Shown piece after piece: positions 45,576 through 56,572 of a DNA stretch of 64,000 bases (position 1 is the stretch's first letter; the number at the start of each line of letters is the position of its first letter). This stretch comes from Ischnura elegans (Eukaryota > Arthropoda > Insecta > Odonata > Coenagrionidae): contig NC_060259.1 in the NCBI RefSeq assembly GCF_921293095.1, forward strand, positions 5,456,001-5,520,000, written 5' to 3'. A program made the translations under genes and the position numbers. The notes beneath the pieces are model-generated. The model saw nothing but the letters and a program-made list of their open reading frames with translations, did not search any database and had not been told where the DNA came from.

Positions 45576-48003
45576 AGGTGAGGTAAGTTAATTAGGCTTA
45601 TTTTTCGTTTAATTGAAATTTCTCTAGTAAGGTATTTAATCAGTCTTATCTTCTTTCATATGTATCATATGATCTGCTCTTTATAGTTTAAGTTTATCAC
45701 CTTGTTGTTAGAGGATTTGCAAACCAGTGGGTAAAATCTTCAGGGGCCTAAGTCCGTAACTTGAATTCTCCTTTCTCCGGAAAAAGTGTATTCTCCCGTA
45801 GTTTCCTCCCGACTGTAGTCCGTAACTTGGCGGAGAAAACATCAGTTCCTGGCCGCTACCGGAGAAAACTCTAATTCTCGGTATCGGATAGGAAGAGCAG
45901 ATAGGTATGAAAAATATTGAATCCGAAGCCGGCGATACCGTGAAGAACCAATAGAAAAGCTTTGTTTCAAATAAAAAAACGAGAGGGAAATCAAACGATT
46001 CTCACCTGTAATAAGGGCTACTCGTTCACCATTAAAGTTAAACTTTCAAATAAAAGAAATTGATGCATCGAAATTATAATCGGTTGTGGATAAATCGATT
46101 TAAATCCATCGCAGATATATTTCTTCATTAGTACACACAAAAGAGTATATTATACCATTGAAAAAGGAGAGACTAATGCGTAACACCAAAGCATTTTTAT
46201 GTTTTAGATGTAGGTAATCTTGTATACAAACGGCCGCTGTATTCATTGATGATATATATGGCATATTTTTTTGCACTTGGGATGCTTACTTTCATTGGTG
46301 AATGCATGATGAGTATGGAAAAACTTAACTATCAACGTCAGTATTACATGCATTTATCCTCGAAAAGCTGAAATACACAATGTGGGAGTGGAAAAAGAAA
46401 ATTGAAAAACTTTACTATGCAGAAAAGAATCGTAAAGAAAATAACGTTAAGATAAATGTGTGAATGGTACATATTTATTCTTGCAAATACCTACGTGCCA
46501 GCAATTAGTAACATATGTTACAATCTCCCAAAATGTTATAGTTTAGGAAACACAACAACCTGCCTCGCTACTTTTAAAAATTTCAAATACTGACAGCGTA
46601 GAATAGCGAAAACATGGGGAAAATGGTTTTCTAGAGGTATATATAGAGAAAACAAAGCAAAATTACCCTTACTTGTACATATTTATTGCTCATCATATCA
46701 CATACAGCACTACAACGCACACATTTCTATCTTTTTAACACTTATAATCATTATATTCGGAATCAACTGTTTCAATAAATATCTTGGCTCACAATAAATA
46801 TAAAACACTATTATGTAACACTAATAAAACATGATAATCGGTTTTCCAATCACTTTGCACACACTAAAAGAATTTGCACTCCTTGAAGTTCGAAAGGATT
46901 CTTTACACCTCACTTCCTACTCATCACTAACGACTTAGAATCAGATTACGTTATTTCACATTAACATTGCGAAGACAATTAAATGAATAGGTTGAAACAA
47001 ATTGCTAAACCAGTTATTGTAACACCAACAAACTTCGAATTTCACTATCACTCTCACCGTAACATGACCAAAACAAAAACAAACAACAACACAACGAAAT
47101 GCGTGAAATGTAAACATTGCCAAAACCTCACGTCTCACAACGGGAATTGGAAATAGATGCAATACGTAATAAAATCAAACAGAACTTAGAAGCGAACAAA
47201 CGAATGAACATTAACAGGCGTTCGATGTATCCCTAAAGTAAGACTAGTTCAAATAAGAAACATATCCCCTTCGCAATAGTTAGATACCTTTCATCGTAAT
47301 GTATACAGTTGATTCGTAGCCTAAGTAATATACGTGCGAAATAATTTCGTCGAAGATGTTACATTCACAACACACTTCACTCTTTACTTCATCGTCTATG
47401 TGCAATCAATTCACTAAGGGGTTCACTAAGGACACAAATTTTGTTCACTTATACTAGAGGCACAATGAAAGTTCACTGCACGTAGTTTCCTTGCAAATGC
47501 AGCCATACAAAAATTTCTATCCTTGTCACTAATTACACTACATACGTTGCCTGCCTAACTTGAAGAATGCATTTTCGTGTTCTATTTTGTCACAAATACG
47601 TAAAAAACCATATTAGAATACAATTAGAACCGCAGTACGATCGCCCACAACGGTCCGCCATAGAGTATTTGCACGTTTTTGGTGAGGCCTGTTAAAAATA
47701 TCAGTTTGGTTTAATTAAGCAAAATTCCAACTCCTACAGTCGTACGACCATGGGCGAATTTGTTATTAACAAATAAACATTCCAAAATCAATGTTGCGCT
47801 TAAAACACTACGCCGCCATGCCAGACGGCTTGTGACGTCAATCCCCATATTCAACTGACTGCAGTTCCTCCGATCATCTGCGATTGATGGAAACCTTGTT
47901 TATTGTTGTTTACGAACACTGAGGTGAATATGACGGAATAAACCATCTGTCCTACTATAAATTAGTGGTATATTTCGTACAATAATTCTTTAAGTTCGTA
48001 GCC

Positions 48004-48184
48004 ATGAGCGAAGATAGATTAATGGCTTGTGGGACAAAATTCCGGAATGAATATTGTTTTGTTCCGATACGTGGGAGCACCCGTGTTTCTACACCGAACA
48101 AGATTTTTGTGGACGTTCCCGATATGCCTGAACTACGACGGAAATGGTTATTGGCAGCCCGGAGGGATCTTAAGTCGATGCCAT
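48004..48184 (+). pseudogene. THAP-like exon fragment
   Basis: From an ATG the frame gives NEYCFVPIRGST, then TPNKIFVDVPDMPELRRKW, then LLAARRDLKS, the order seen in THAP fingers (C, then F-x-V-P, then K-W, then A-A-R-R-D). The second Cys ligand is missing (IRGS). The C-x2-H half is also lost, because at about 48185 the sequence changes abruptly into a fragment of the 45743 family. The open frame continues to 48387 only through that fragment. Confidence 0.65.
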
Positions 48185-49544
48185 TATTATACACAAAAGA
48201 GTTTATTATTCCGTTCAGAAAGGAGAGACTAATGCGTAATACTGAAGCATATGTATGTTTGAGATGCAGTTATTCTTGTATACAAACGGCCGTGTATTCA
48301 TTGATGATACACATTGCATATTTTTTCACTTCGGATGCTTACTTTCATTATGTATGCTTGATGACTATGGAAAAACATAATTGGTAACGTCAGTATTTTA
48401 AGCATTTATACTCGAAAAGCAGATATAAACAACGTTGGAGTGGAAAAGGAAAATTTAAAGAATTTACAATGCAGTAAAGAATCGTAAAGAAAATAACGTT
48501 ACGGTAAATGTATAAATGGTACAAATTTGATGCATTGCAAATACCTACATGCGAGCAATTAGTAACATATGTTTACTCCTAAAATGTTATAGTTGAGGAA
48601 ACACAACAACCTGCCTCCCTACATTTAAATTTTCAAATATTGACAGCATAAAAGTGCGGAAACATAGGGAAAAATAGTTTACTAGAGGTGTTAATGAATA
48701 AAAAACTATGCAAAATTACCCTTACTTGTACTTATTTATTGCTCATCATATCACAAATAGCACTACCACGCACACATTTCACGAGCTTTCTTTTTTATAC
48801 TTATAATCAGTATATGCCGAATCAACTGTTTCAATGAAGAACTTGGCTCACAATAAATATAAAACACTATTATGTAACACTAATAAAGCATAATTATCGG
48901 TTTTCCAATCACTCTGCACACCACACTAAAAGAATTTGCACTCCTTGAAATTCGTAAGGATTCTTCACATCTCACTTCCCACACATCACTAACAACTTAG
49001 AATCAGTTTACGTTATTTCACGTTAACATTGCGAAGACCATTAAATGAATAGTCTGAAACAAATTACCTACTAAACCAGTTATTGTAACATCAAAAAACT
49101 TAGAATTTCACTATCACTCCTACCGTAACCAAAACAATAATGAACAAAGGCGCAACGAATATGCGTGAAATGTAAACACTGACTAAATCTCAAAATGAAT
49201 TGGCAATAGGTTTAATACGTAATAAAATCAAACAGAACTTAGAAGCGAACAAACGAATGCAAATTAATACGCGTTCGATGTATCCCTAAAGCACAACTAG
49301 TCCAAATATGAAACATATCCCCTTCGCAATAGTCAGATACCTTTGATCGAAATGCATACGGTTGGTTGAACCAGCATGGAAGAAATAAATTCCTCGATGA
49401 TGTTACATTCACAACTCACTTCACTCTTTACTTCATCGTCTATATGCAATCGATTTAGAGACTTAATTGTTGGATGAAACGCTTCACGAGTCTATTTTCT
49501 CCCAACTCGGGAGAAAATGAAGTTACAGACCTTACAAAAACGAA
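48185..49544 (+). mobile_element. Diverged internal fragment of the GGGGCCTAAG family
   Basis: This stretch runs parallel to 46137-47440 and then to the right end near 50125-50195. Shared phrases include GGAGAGACTAATGCGTAA and the CTCCCAACTCGGGAG hairpin. It is more diverged than the two main copies are from each other. It lacks the left ~390 bp and a clean right terminus. It interrupts the THAP exon of the enclosing element. Confidence 0.7.
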
Positions 49545-50557
49545 GATAGGCCCTAGGTATATACCGATCACGAAGGAGTCAACGTCTGTGAGGTTATTTG
49601 AAAATGCCTTAACGAAACCAGGCTCCATTTTGCAAATTTACTTGCAGAAAAATGAAGAAATATCGCGTAAAATACGTGAAATATAAGTTATTCGTCAATG
49701 CTCCCGTCTGCTTGCAACTATAATATGGGAGATGACGTCACATAACGAATAGCCAATTACAGGTCGTTTTACCCTCCAGAATTTCGATGCTAAAACAAAG
49801 GTTATTAAAACTTAAATAATAAATTAATAACAAAACACATGGAATTTTCATTAAACATATGAGAACTTCAAACATGTATGCACTAAATGGAAAGGGTTTC
49901 ATGCTTATTCCTCACCCATGCAAACACTCTATTGGTATTTTCCTCGTTTCTCCTATGGAGAAAATGAATCGCCGGGTCCCGGGCGGGTGACTCCCAAGCT
50001 CCCGTCCAGGGCGCGTCAGTTTCTCCAAATCGCGTTACGGACTTCAGTCGGGAGAAAGATACTCTCCAGGAGAGTCAGAGTCTCCGTTACTGGGAGAAAG
50101 TTTTCTCCGTTACCGTTACAGACTTCAGTTGGATGAAACTGGAGCTTCACGAGTCTCTTTTCTCCCAACTCGGGAGAAAACGAAGTTACAGACTTAGGCC
50201 CCAGGACAAGCATCGGTCTGTTGTGGTGTCCGATCATGGTATCCAATGAAGATCTAATATTAATTAAGTTTCTTGTGGTGTACCCCATGATCATATTCTT
50301 TTTGTCATTAATATTACTGACCTCTCTAACAAGCAAAGTAAAGTGCAAGGGTCTATAACAATCCCTAATTCAGGCGACCTAATATCCGAGCAGACGATAC
50401 TTGTAAAACAAACGACTAACAAATGCTACAATCGCTCCAGCCGTGATCCAGTAGGGTAGCACTGGGAGCGATAGGAGCGAAAGTGGACCACGAATCTGTA
50501 GCGTTTGAAGCGGGAGCACTCGGGAGCATTGGGAGCTTGTACTGGACTACGCCCTAG

Positions 50558-52496
50558 GTTTCATCTCCCAAAATTACTTCACATTAAATTACATTCACAA
50601 AGTTTCATGCTTCACTGGTTTTATATATCAGTTAATCCTGGGGAAAAATAAAGAATAATTAGTTCTCAAAGCCACTTACAGATCCAACATCAATATGCAT
50701 TCATGTATTTTCAAATAGTAGCACGGTTAGACAGAAATTGTTCATGAAACATGCAGGATGTGTAAGGCTTGTCAGCAACTGGCTAGTTAGTAGGCCATTT
50801 ATGACTTGGCAGGGAAAGATGGCCAATTTCTCTTGATTATCCAGATAATTTGCACTGAACCGAATCGATAAATCTCAGCAATTGTAGAAGCAGATCAAAT
50901 TGATAAACCTCGACATCCAATTATTTCCAGAAAATTTATTGCAAGGCATTTATTAAATAACTATTTCAATTTGTTAATTCACGCATCTGGTCTTTAAAAG
51001 CTCCCGAGTAAAACAGTCATTGGTTCCGGTCATTGATTATAATTAATTGTAATTCCCAAAATATCATATCATAGTAGAACGTAGAACACTTCGAAATGGC
51101 AGAGCAAAAATGAAGTTAATTACATTAAACGCAAAATCAACCAAAGGAAATTCTTGTGCGCGACATTGCGAGATACCTGTTACGCTTTATCTATGAATCC
51201 TACATAAAAAGTTAATTTTTGTCTGTGTCTGTCATACAAAAATCATCATATAAATGTGGTTTTTATCCGATCGAGCTAAAATAACGTAAAAGAATATTTA
51301 TCGGTTGTTTAAATTGCAATGCATTTAAATTCTTCAAGACTATTAACCCTGCAAGGCACTAATAATCGCTAAAAATAGAGGCCAAGATAGAGAAAAAATA
51401 CACTTAATTGCGGTTTGTAGTAGGATACGATCGAGGAGTACTCCTCTCTGCAGCCATGAACAAAACTTATAAACCTTGTGACGAAGAGAAATAAACAATA
51501 GCATTTTCACGCACAACTTCAATGCACAAAGAATTAGGCAAATTCTCTAACTCATCTCCGAGCTGCTCAAAATCAAAGGGCTTCTCAGCTAGTAATGTAT
51601 ATAAACAAGAAACCCAAACCAAAACATCAGGTCCATTCCAGATAAAAAAACTTAAAAATAACTTTTCAAGAGTTTGATTCTACTTCCGATAGAGCAAAAC
51701 AATGTTTAAAAAATATCAACTTTAAATGCGAATACTCACTGTGCCATGCGATGGACAGTAGGCGGCACACATTACTTACAAAATTAAAATTAACGTGTCC
51801 ACCACATTCTACCATCTTGGAATAAGGTCGGCTAAAAATGTTGAGCGGGATAGGTGTTTCATTTTCGACAAATGCTGTAATATGGACACGCAGTTGAAAC
51901 ATTTGCATTGTTATTAAACTTAATTGCTAAGATTAGTGACACTTCGGGCCTTCACCGTTATCATAACTTAGGTACCATGCACAAGAAACAACTTATTAAA
52001 AAATGCAACATGTAAACATTCAGTGTACTTACCGCCGCCTTCCACAAATGGGAGTTTATAATGCCCAGTTTGGAATTTTATTTCTTCTTAGCATTATATA
52101 CCGACTTAAAACCACGCACAAAAACGATCCCTTGTCGTAAGCCATGGTGTTCACAGGTAAGTAAACGGGATCCCACTACGAGCGAGGGCACGGGATTTGT
52201 TTCAAGTCACTACTCCTGAACCATCGCTGACTTTTCTGAGCTAATAGCACCACATTCTAGCCACTACACTCAGTTTCGTACTGTCAAAAAATGAAACCTC
52301 CAGAAGGCCTCCTTACCACTGAAAAAATGGAAAAAAACACCACAAGTCAGCGTTTAGCCTATACTCGCCATGTTAATTTTCCTACAATTAGAAACCATGG
52401 GCACCCTCGCGCTGCCACTCGTTCAAAAGAGGAACTATTTGGTGTCGGAAGATTGAGGCAACAGCGCCCCCTACCGATTTCAATGAGAACCTTTTG
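50558..52496. other. Unassigned sequence
   Basis: No gene recognised. At 50738-50870 a plus-strand frame with CRMCKACQQ and GKDGQFLLII faintly recalls a gypsy integrase finger/core boundary, but it has several stops. The open stretch at 52291-52698 has no known motif and lies over the promoter-like segment at 52497. Confidence 0.35.
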
Positions 52497-52524
52497 GAAG
52501 ATTAGTAACCATTATATAAGGGCC
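52497..52524 (+). promoter_or_regulatory. Shared TATA-like promoter segment
   Basis: GAAGATTAGTAACCA is followed by TTATATAAGGGCC. The same order occurs on the minus strand at 25869-25896. The THAP pseudogene start lies 180 bp downstream, so a TATA-type promoter role is plausible. Confidence 0.45.
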
Positions 52525-52703
52525 ATGGGCGTGAGAGTGCAAGTTACCCCAGAGTCCTCTATATTGCCATATAATAACTACGAAGTTGAGTCGTCGCAGT
52601 CGGCCATTTTCACTCTTATCATTAATGGCGGTCTGTGTTGTAGCATAGGCGTAACGTCGAGTTGGTGCAGTTTTTCCATTTTTGTAATTGATAAATAAGA
52701 GAG

Positions 52704-53762
52704 ATGGGCGGTTCTTCTGCACCAAACTGTTCCATTAGTTGTAGGGATGTGTTCCGCGCTTTTATTTTTCCTTGTAATCCTCAGGTAAGGGCTAAATGGC
52801 TACAAATGTGGGGGATGGATGAGTGGCAACCATAGCCGTCTTCCACTATTTGTGAGGTGAGTTAGAAGTTGATGTAATTCAATGTATTGGGTAAGTATTC
52901 ATATGTAGATCAAATTCTGACTTAGTTTCGGCTTAATTTGATGAAAGGCTGTGATTTACTTCAAATATTAATACCTTTGCCAATCAGTTAAACGTTGTAC
53001 GTAATGTAAACAGAAAAGATTGCATGATAATTCCTGCTATTGTTGAGATTTTTCATGTATAGGTATAAGGTTATTTGTGTCAATGGTTTTTAAACTTTGA
53101 TAGTGTCGTAATACTGATACAAGTAACCGGTGCTACATTCAATTGATGAATTTAAGTAATAAACTAGAATACGCAACTTATTCACATTATGGAATGTGGT
53201 AAGTTGTTATTATTTCGTCGCGTGAAAGTTGTACTTGTGTCCTTGAAAGTTATACCTGTAACATATAAGTGCTTTCACGTTTGAAATATCATGAGGAACT
53301 TCACGAAATCAATCAATGATACCAGTTTTTATTAAAGACTTACTGAAATCATGTAATATTCATTTCCCTTTTGAAACTATGTTGTTGGTAACGTATGTTT
53401 GTAGGTAATTGCATTCGAATCCATGTTGGATTTTACACCTTGTTATTACATGCAATTTATAAGCCGCGAAACCTTCCTTAATTAATATTATAGTCAACAT
53501 ATATTACATGCATGTATTTATTTAGCCATTTAATCATTATGAAAATGTTTTCCTTGCCACAGGTGCACTTATACGAATTAAAATTTGAATCCGCTCGGAA
53601 GAGAGGCTGGAAAATATTAAAAGCCCAATGATGTTCCGACGATTTTCGGCGTCGCGAATTGTCTGAAGCCTATTGCATCGAAGAGGATACCTCTAATATT
53701 CGATTGCCGGTCTTAAATTGAAAGTCTTTTCCTTTGCTGAAGTTGAAGAGCCATCGAGTGTG
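52704..53762 (+). pseudogene. Two-exon THAP gene, broken
   Basis: Exon 1 (52704-52856) encodes MGGSSAPNCSISCRDVF, then IFPCNPQVRAKWLQMW, reaches an in-frame TAG at 52833-52835, and continues with STICE to a GTGAGT donor. Exon 2 (53563-53762) follows a strong acceptor (TTTTCCTTGCCACAG). It begins VHLYELKFESARKRG in phase, completing C-x2-H across the splice. A one-base shift near 53629 leads to DVPTIFGVANCLKPI, the usual P-T-I-F tail after THAP fingers. Exon 2 ends at a possible GTATGT donor. It could be a transposon or a decayed host gene; no termini were found. Confidence 0.75.
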
Positions 53763-54218
53763 GTATGTACGTATTAAGGTTGTACCTACTGTTATTCATA
53801 CTATTCTTGGCATTTGCTGAGAGAGTGTGTTTATGATGTTATCAGTGTCAGTGCATTGTGATGAGCGGTATTATTATTGGTGAGTTTGGTAAGTTTTACT
53901 GCCCACTTATCTCTTCGTATGACGACTAAATTTTGAAATTATTAAAAAGTAGCGCTAACGGCTGTCCTGTTTAGGTTACTAACCAGCCTGAGAGATAATT
54001 ACCTATTAGATCTAGGCTGTAAAAATATGATTTTACAAGTACTATCGATCCCTTTATAAATGGGTTCATTGGAAATTTTTCTTACAAACAACTGGTGGAT
54101 TGATAAAGTGATGCCAGGGCATTTATTAGGGAATGGCATCAACAAAGCATTTATGTATCCTCATCGTCCGTTCAATAGTTTAGGTTCTCAATGTCAGGCG
54201 CTGCCTGAAGTATTATTA
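53763..54218. other. Unassigned sequence
   Basis: This is presumed intron or flank of the THAP pseudogene. A plus-strand open stretch at 54060-54251 runs into the next transposon and shows no motif. Confidence 0.35.
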
Positions 54219-54526
54219 GAGGAGAAGGTCCAAATATGGGCTAGCTTTTGATTTTTGAATATAGTGGGCACATTTTTGGTCATATGGGGAATTTAAACAT
54301 TGAGGCGTAGCTTTGACTCGTATCCATCAATTCTGGAAAGTTTCAGAAATAAATAATCACAGTTTCACAAAAAAATGCTATATTTAAAAAAAATTGCAAA
54401 AACTTGCATTTTGAAAATGAGGTCTAAATATGGGCTACCCCTAATTTTTTCGAAAATCTTAATAAGAAACAGTAATGACAGTAAAATTCACATAAAAACA
54501 GTACAATATGAGCATAAAATGTAAAT

Positions 54527-56509
54527 TCACTTACAAAAATCACATTTATACACATCTCTCTCGCAACCAGCACATTCATTGTGAGCCCACCCATGGCATG
54601 TAACACATTGTACCCATTCTTCACCATTTTTGTCTTCGGAAAACAATCCTTGGCAAAACAGACAGGAAGCATCATCTGGTTGAGTAGTTTTGGTGGGTTG
54701 TGGTATCTCCAATTCCGAATCGGAGTCATCCAGGGGTGGCTGTTTCTTATCCTCTGAGTCGGAGGAACTCGGTGAAGGAGGACATTTTTTTTTCTTCTTG
54801 CTCTTTGAAATTTGACTTTTTTGCTCTTTCTTCCTTTTTCCCACCCCATCAGCAGTAAACACAAGCTTTCTTTTCGTCACTTTGGAGTGGTCCAAGCACC
54901 GTTGTAGCTCCTCACGGTAAGGTGTTCCAGTAACCAGTGATGCTTTAGCTGACTTTCGACCTCGGTTTGATTTTTTCTTTTTAAGAGTGCTGATAGGAGC
55001 AATATCAAACGGGGAAACACGCTTCGAAGTAGTTGAGAATGTTTGGTTCTTGTGAGAAGTTGATGGGAGAGCTATCTGGTCTCTATGAGGAGTGGATGAT
55101 GCAACTGCCTGGTTTCCATCAGAGGAGGATGGAACTCCTTCCTTGTCTGCATTAGGAGAGGAGGGAACTACAGCTACTTCAGTATTTACAGCTGTTGATA
55201 TATTCGATTGTTCTGCATCTCGAATATGGAGAGTAAACCTCTGTGGTAGAGTTGATGGCTCTGAACTGCAAGATTTTTCTGCATCTTGCTGAGCCTCAAG
55301 ATAATCTGCATCGGTGAAAATACTTTTGTTCATAGGAAAGATGCCGGATTCTCGGAAACCACTAGCAGCAATGGCACCAGTCTGAACACGAAGATAGGCA
55401 TTTTTAAAAAGCTCCATAACTTCGTACGGGGAGACAGGAAGTCCTGTACGTTTCATGTAAAGTCTCGCTTCTTCACTGTAATATGTTTTAAGGGGCCCCA
55501 TGAACGTTTTGTCGAGGGGTTGGAGCTTGTGTGTCGAGTGAGGAGGGAGTGAGATCATTACGACATTATTTGCTTTGGCAAGATCAATGGCACCCGGATT
55601 GCGAACATGGCTGTAGTGGCCATCTAAAATAAGGAGAACCGGGGAAGTAGAAGTTGGCTTTACGCTGTCAATGAAATGATTCATCCATTCTTCAAAAAGG
55701 TTGCTTTGAACCCATCCTGAAGGATGGGCTCGACCTATTGTTCCAATTGGGGCATTCTTCATTAGAGTTTGTGTCATGTTGGTCCTGGGGAATATAACCA
55801 TGGGAGGGACAAAATTTCCTGATGCGCTCATGCAGCTTATGATCGTAATTGTCGCTCCCCTTTCAGCAGATGTTAGAGCAGCAATCTGTTTTTTCCCTTT
55901 TCTTGAAATTACATAGGGATTCTTGCTTTGGACAATAGAAAGACCGGTTTCATCCACATTGAAAACGCGGTCGCCTGTGAAACCATATTTTTCATAAGCC
56001 TCATCTAGCAAGTTGAAAAAATGGTCAACATTCTCCTTATTGAATCCCAAAGCGCGAGCATAAGATGTACCGCATGGTTTACGAAGAGATAGTCTATCAC
56101 TGTGACGGTTAAGAAAAAGATCCACCCAGCTCCTTCCTGCTTCCTCGTTTTTGAACGGACTTTCAATTCCATTCCGCTCAGCCAAGGAAAACGCAATGCG
56201 CTTTAAATCTTTCAGAGTACAACCAAAAAATGACTTTTCCATCACTAGCAGGTATGAAACGAGCTCTTCTTCTAACTCAGGCCCTAAATAACTTGGTCGA
56301 CCTAGTTTAATGTTACAGGCACTTACGGGAGTCAAGTCAGTTCTTTTACTCAAGGATTGCAAAGTTGTTCGTGGTACACCGAATACTTTAGCAGCTTTGA
56401 GGGTTCCCATCTTCTTCTCTCGCACTGCCACGATAGCCTGTTCCATTTTATCCTTGTCCCATGACTTCCTTATACCTTTGGGCACATACTTGGGTTTCTT
56501 TCTTGGCAT
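54527..56509 (-). CDS. Pogo/Tigger-like transposase with C-terminal PHD-like zinc finger, 660 aa
   Basis: This is a DDE-type transposase that should cut and join the element's own ends in the nucleus. The start at 56509 (MPRKKPKYVPKG) is preferred to the upstream in-frame codon at 56581, because a polypyrimidine tract and AG (CCTTTTTGTAG) lie just before it. Residues 1-60 hold a psq/CENP-B-like helix-turn-helix (TLKAAKVFGVPRTTL). Residues ~80-155 hold the second DNA-binding part. The catalytic core runs from about 175 to 400 with D186 (NVDETG), D296 (LILDGH) and D333 (QPLDKTF), all present. A serine-rich, basic linker with KKKK clusters follows. The last ~50 residues carry CLFC, WVQCVTC, WAHNECAGC and CDFCK, a cysteine/histidine finger of PHD type. 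There are no stops or frameshifts, so it could be active. Confidence 0.92.
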   Translation of the reverse strand: MPRKKPKYVPKGIRKSWDKDKMEQAIVAVREKKMGTLKAAKVFGVPRTTLQSLSKRTDLTPVSACNIKLGRPSYLGPELEEELVSYLLVMEKSFFGCTLKDLKRIAFSLAERNGIESPFKNEEAGRSWVDLFLNRHSDRLSLRKPCGTSYARALGFNKENVDHFFNLLDEAYEKYGFTGDRVFNVDETGLSIVQSKNPYVISRKGKKQIAALTSAERGATITIISCMSASGNFVPPMVIFPRTNMTQTLMKNAPIGTIGRAHPSGWVQSNLFEEWMNHFIDSVKPTSTSPVLLILDGHYSHVRNPGAIDLAKANNVVMISLPPHSTHKLQPLDKTFMGPLKTYYSEEARLYMKRTGLPVSPYEVMELFKNAYLRVQTGAIAASGFRESGIFPMNKSIFTDADYLEAQQDAEKSCSSEPSTLPQRFTLHIRDAEQSNISTAVNTEVAVVPSSPNADKEGVPSSSDGNQAVASSTPHRDQIALPSTSHKNQTFSTTSKRVSPFDIAPISTLKKKKSNRGRKSAKASLVTGTPYREELQRCLDHSKVTKRKLVFTADGVGKRKKEQKSQISKSKKKKKCPPSPSSSDSEDKKQPPLDDSDSELEIPQPTKTTQPDDASCLFCQGLFSEDKNGEEWVQCVTCHGWAHNECAGCERDVYKCDFCK

Positions 56510-56572
56510 GCTACAAAAAGGAAAGGGGAGAAATGCGATGGTGGTTGGCGTAACTTGGTGAAACTCCTTTAT

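Larger units (their letters stand above)
47662..49930 (+). mobile_element. THAP-carrying element with AT target duplication
   Basis: AGAGTATTTGCACG at the left and its near-complement CATGCAAACACTCT at the right are terminal repeats. Both continue into GGTGAGG after a short gap. AT flanks each end (47660-47661, 49931-49932). The inverted copy at 1-2044 carries the undisturbed site, with a single AT at 122-123. A 2-bp AT duplication together with a THAP exon recalls the ISL2EU group as I remember it. No DDE or YqaJ-type nuclease is present. Confidence 0.85.
45743..50202. mobile_element. GGGGCCTAAG TIR element with THAP element inside
   Basis: GGGGCCTAAGTCCGTAAC at the left is mirrored at the right, ending ACTTAGGCCCC at 50202. 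The 45743-47661 part and the 49931-50053 part match window positions 2044 to 1 in inverted orientation. Repeated CTCCGGAGAA, TCCGTAAC and GGGAGAAA words fill about 150-250 bp at each end. Without the insert it is ~2.2 kb and non-coding. CAG directly flanks the GGGCC ends. Confidence 0.85.
44265..50554. mobile_element. Harbinger-like TIR element hosting nested elements
   Basis: GGGCGTAGTCCAGTACAAGC at 44265 is mirrored at 50535-50554. TAG flanks both ends (44262-44264, 50555-50557). A 3-bp duplication with G-rich ends fits PIF/Harbinger. About 1.8 kb belongs to this element itself; the rest is the inserted 45743-50202. Near the left end, 44534-44740 is open (KRAWIVNAKNKWLKNYS) without a recognised domain. 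No DDE domain was found. Confidence 0.8.

Noticed and set aside
50738-50870. Gypsy integrase fragment
   Set aside because: A C-x2-C-x2-C-like motif and a short hydrophobic core-like stretch are present, but stops are frequent and the similarity is too weak to annotate.
54424-54864. Minus-strand open frame overlapping the transposase C-terminus
   Set aside because: Shadow of the transposase gene in another frame.
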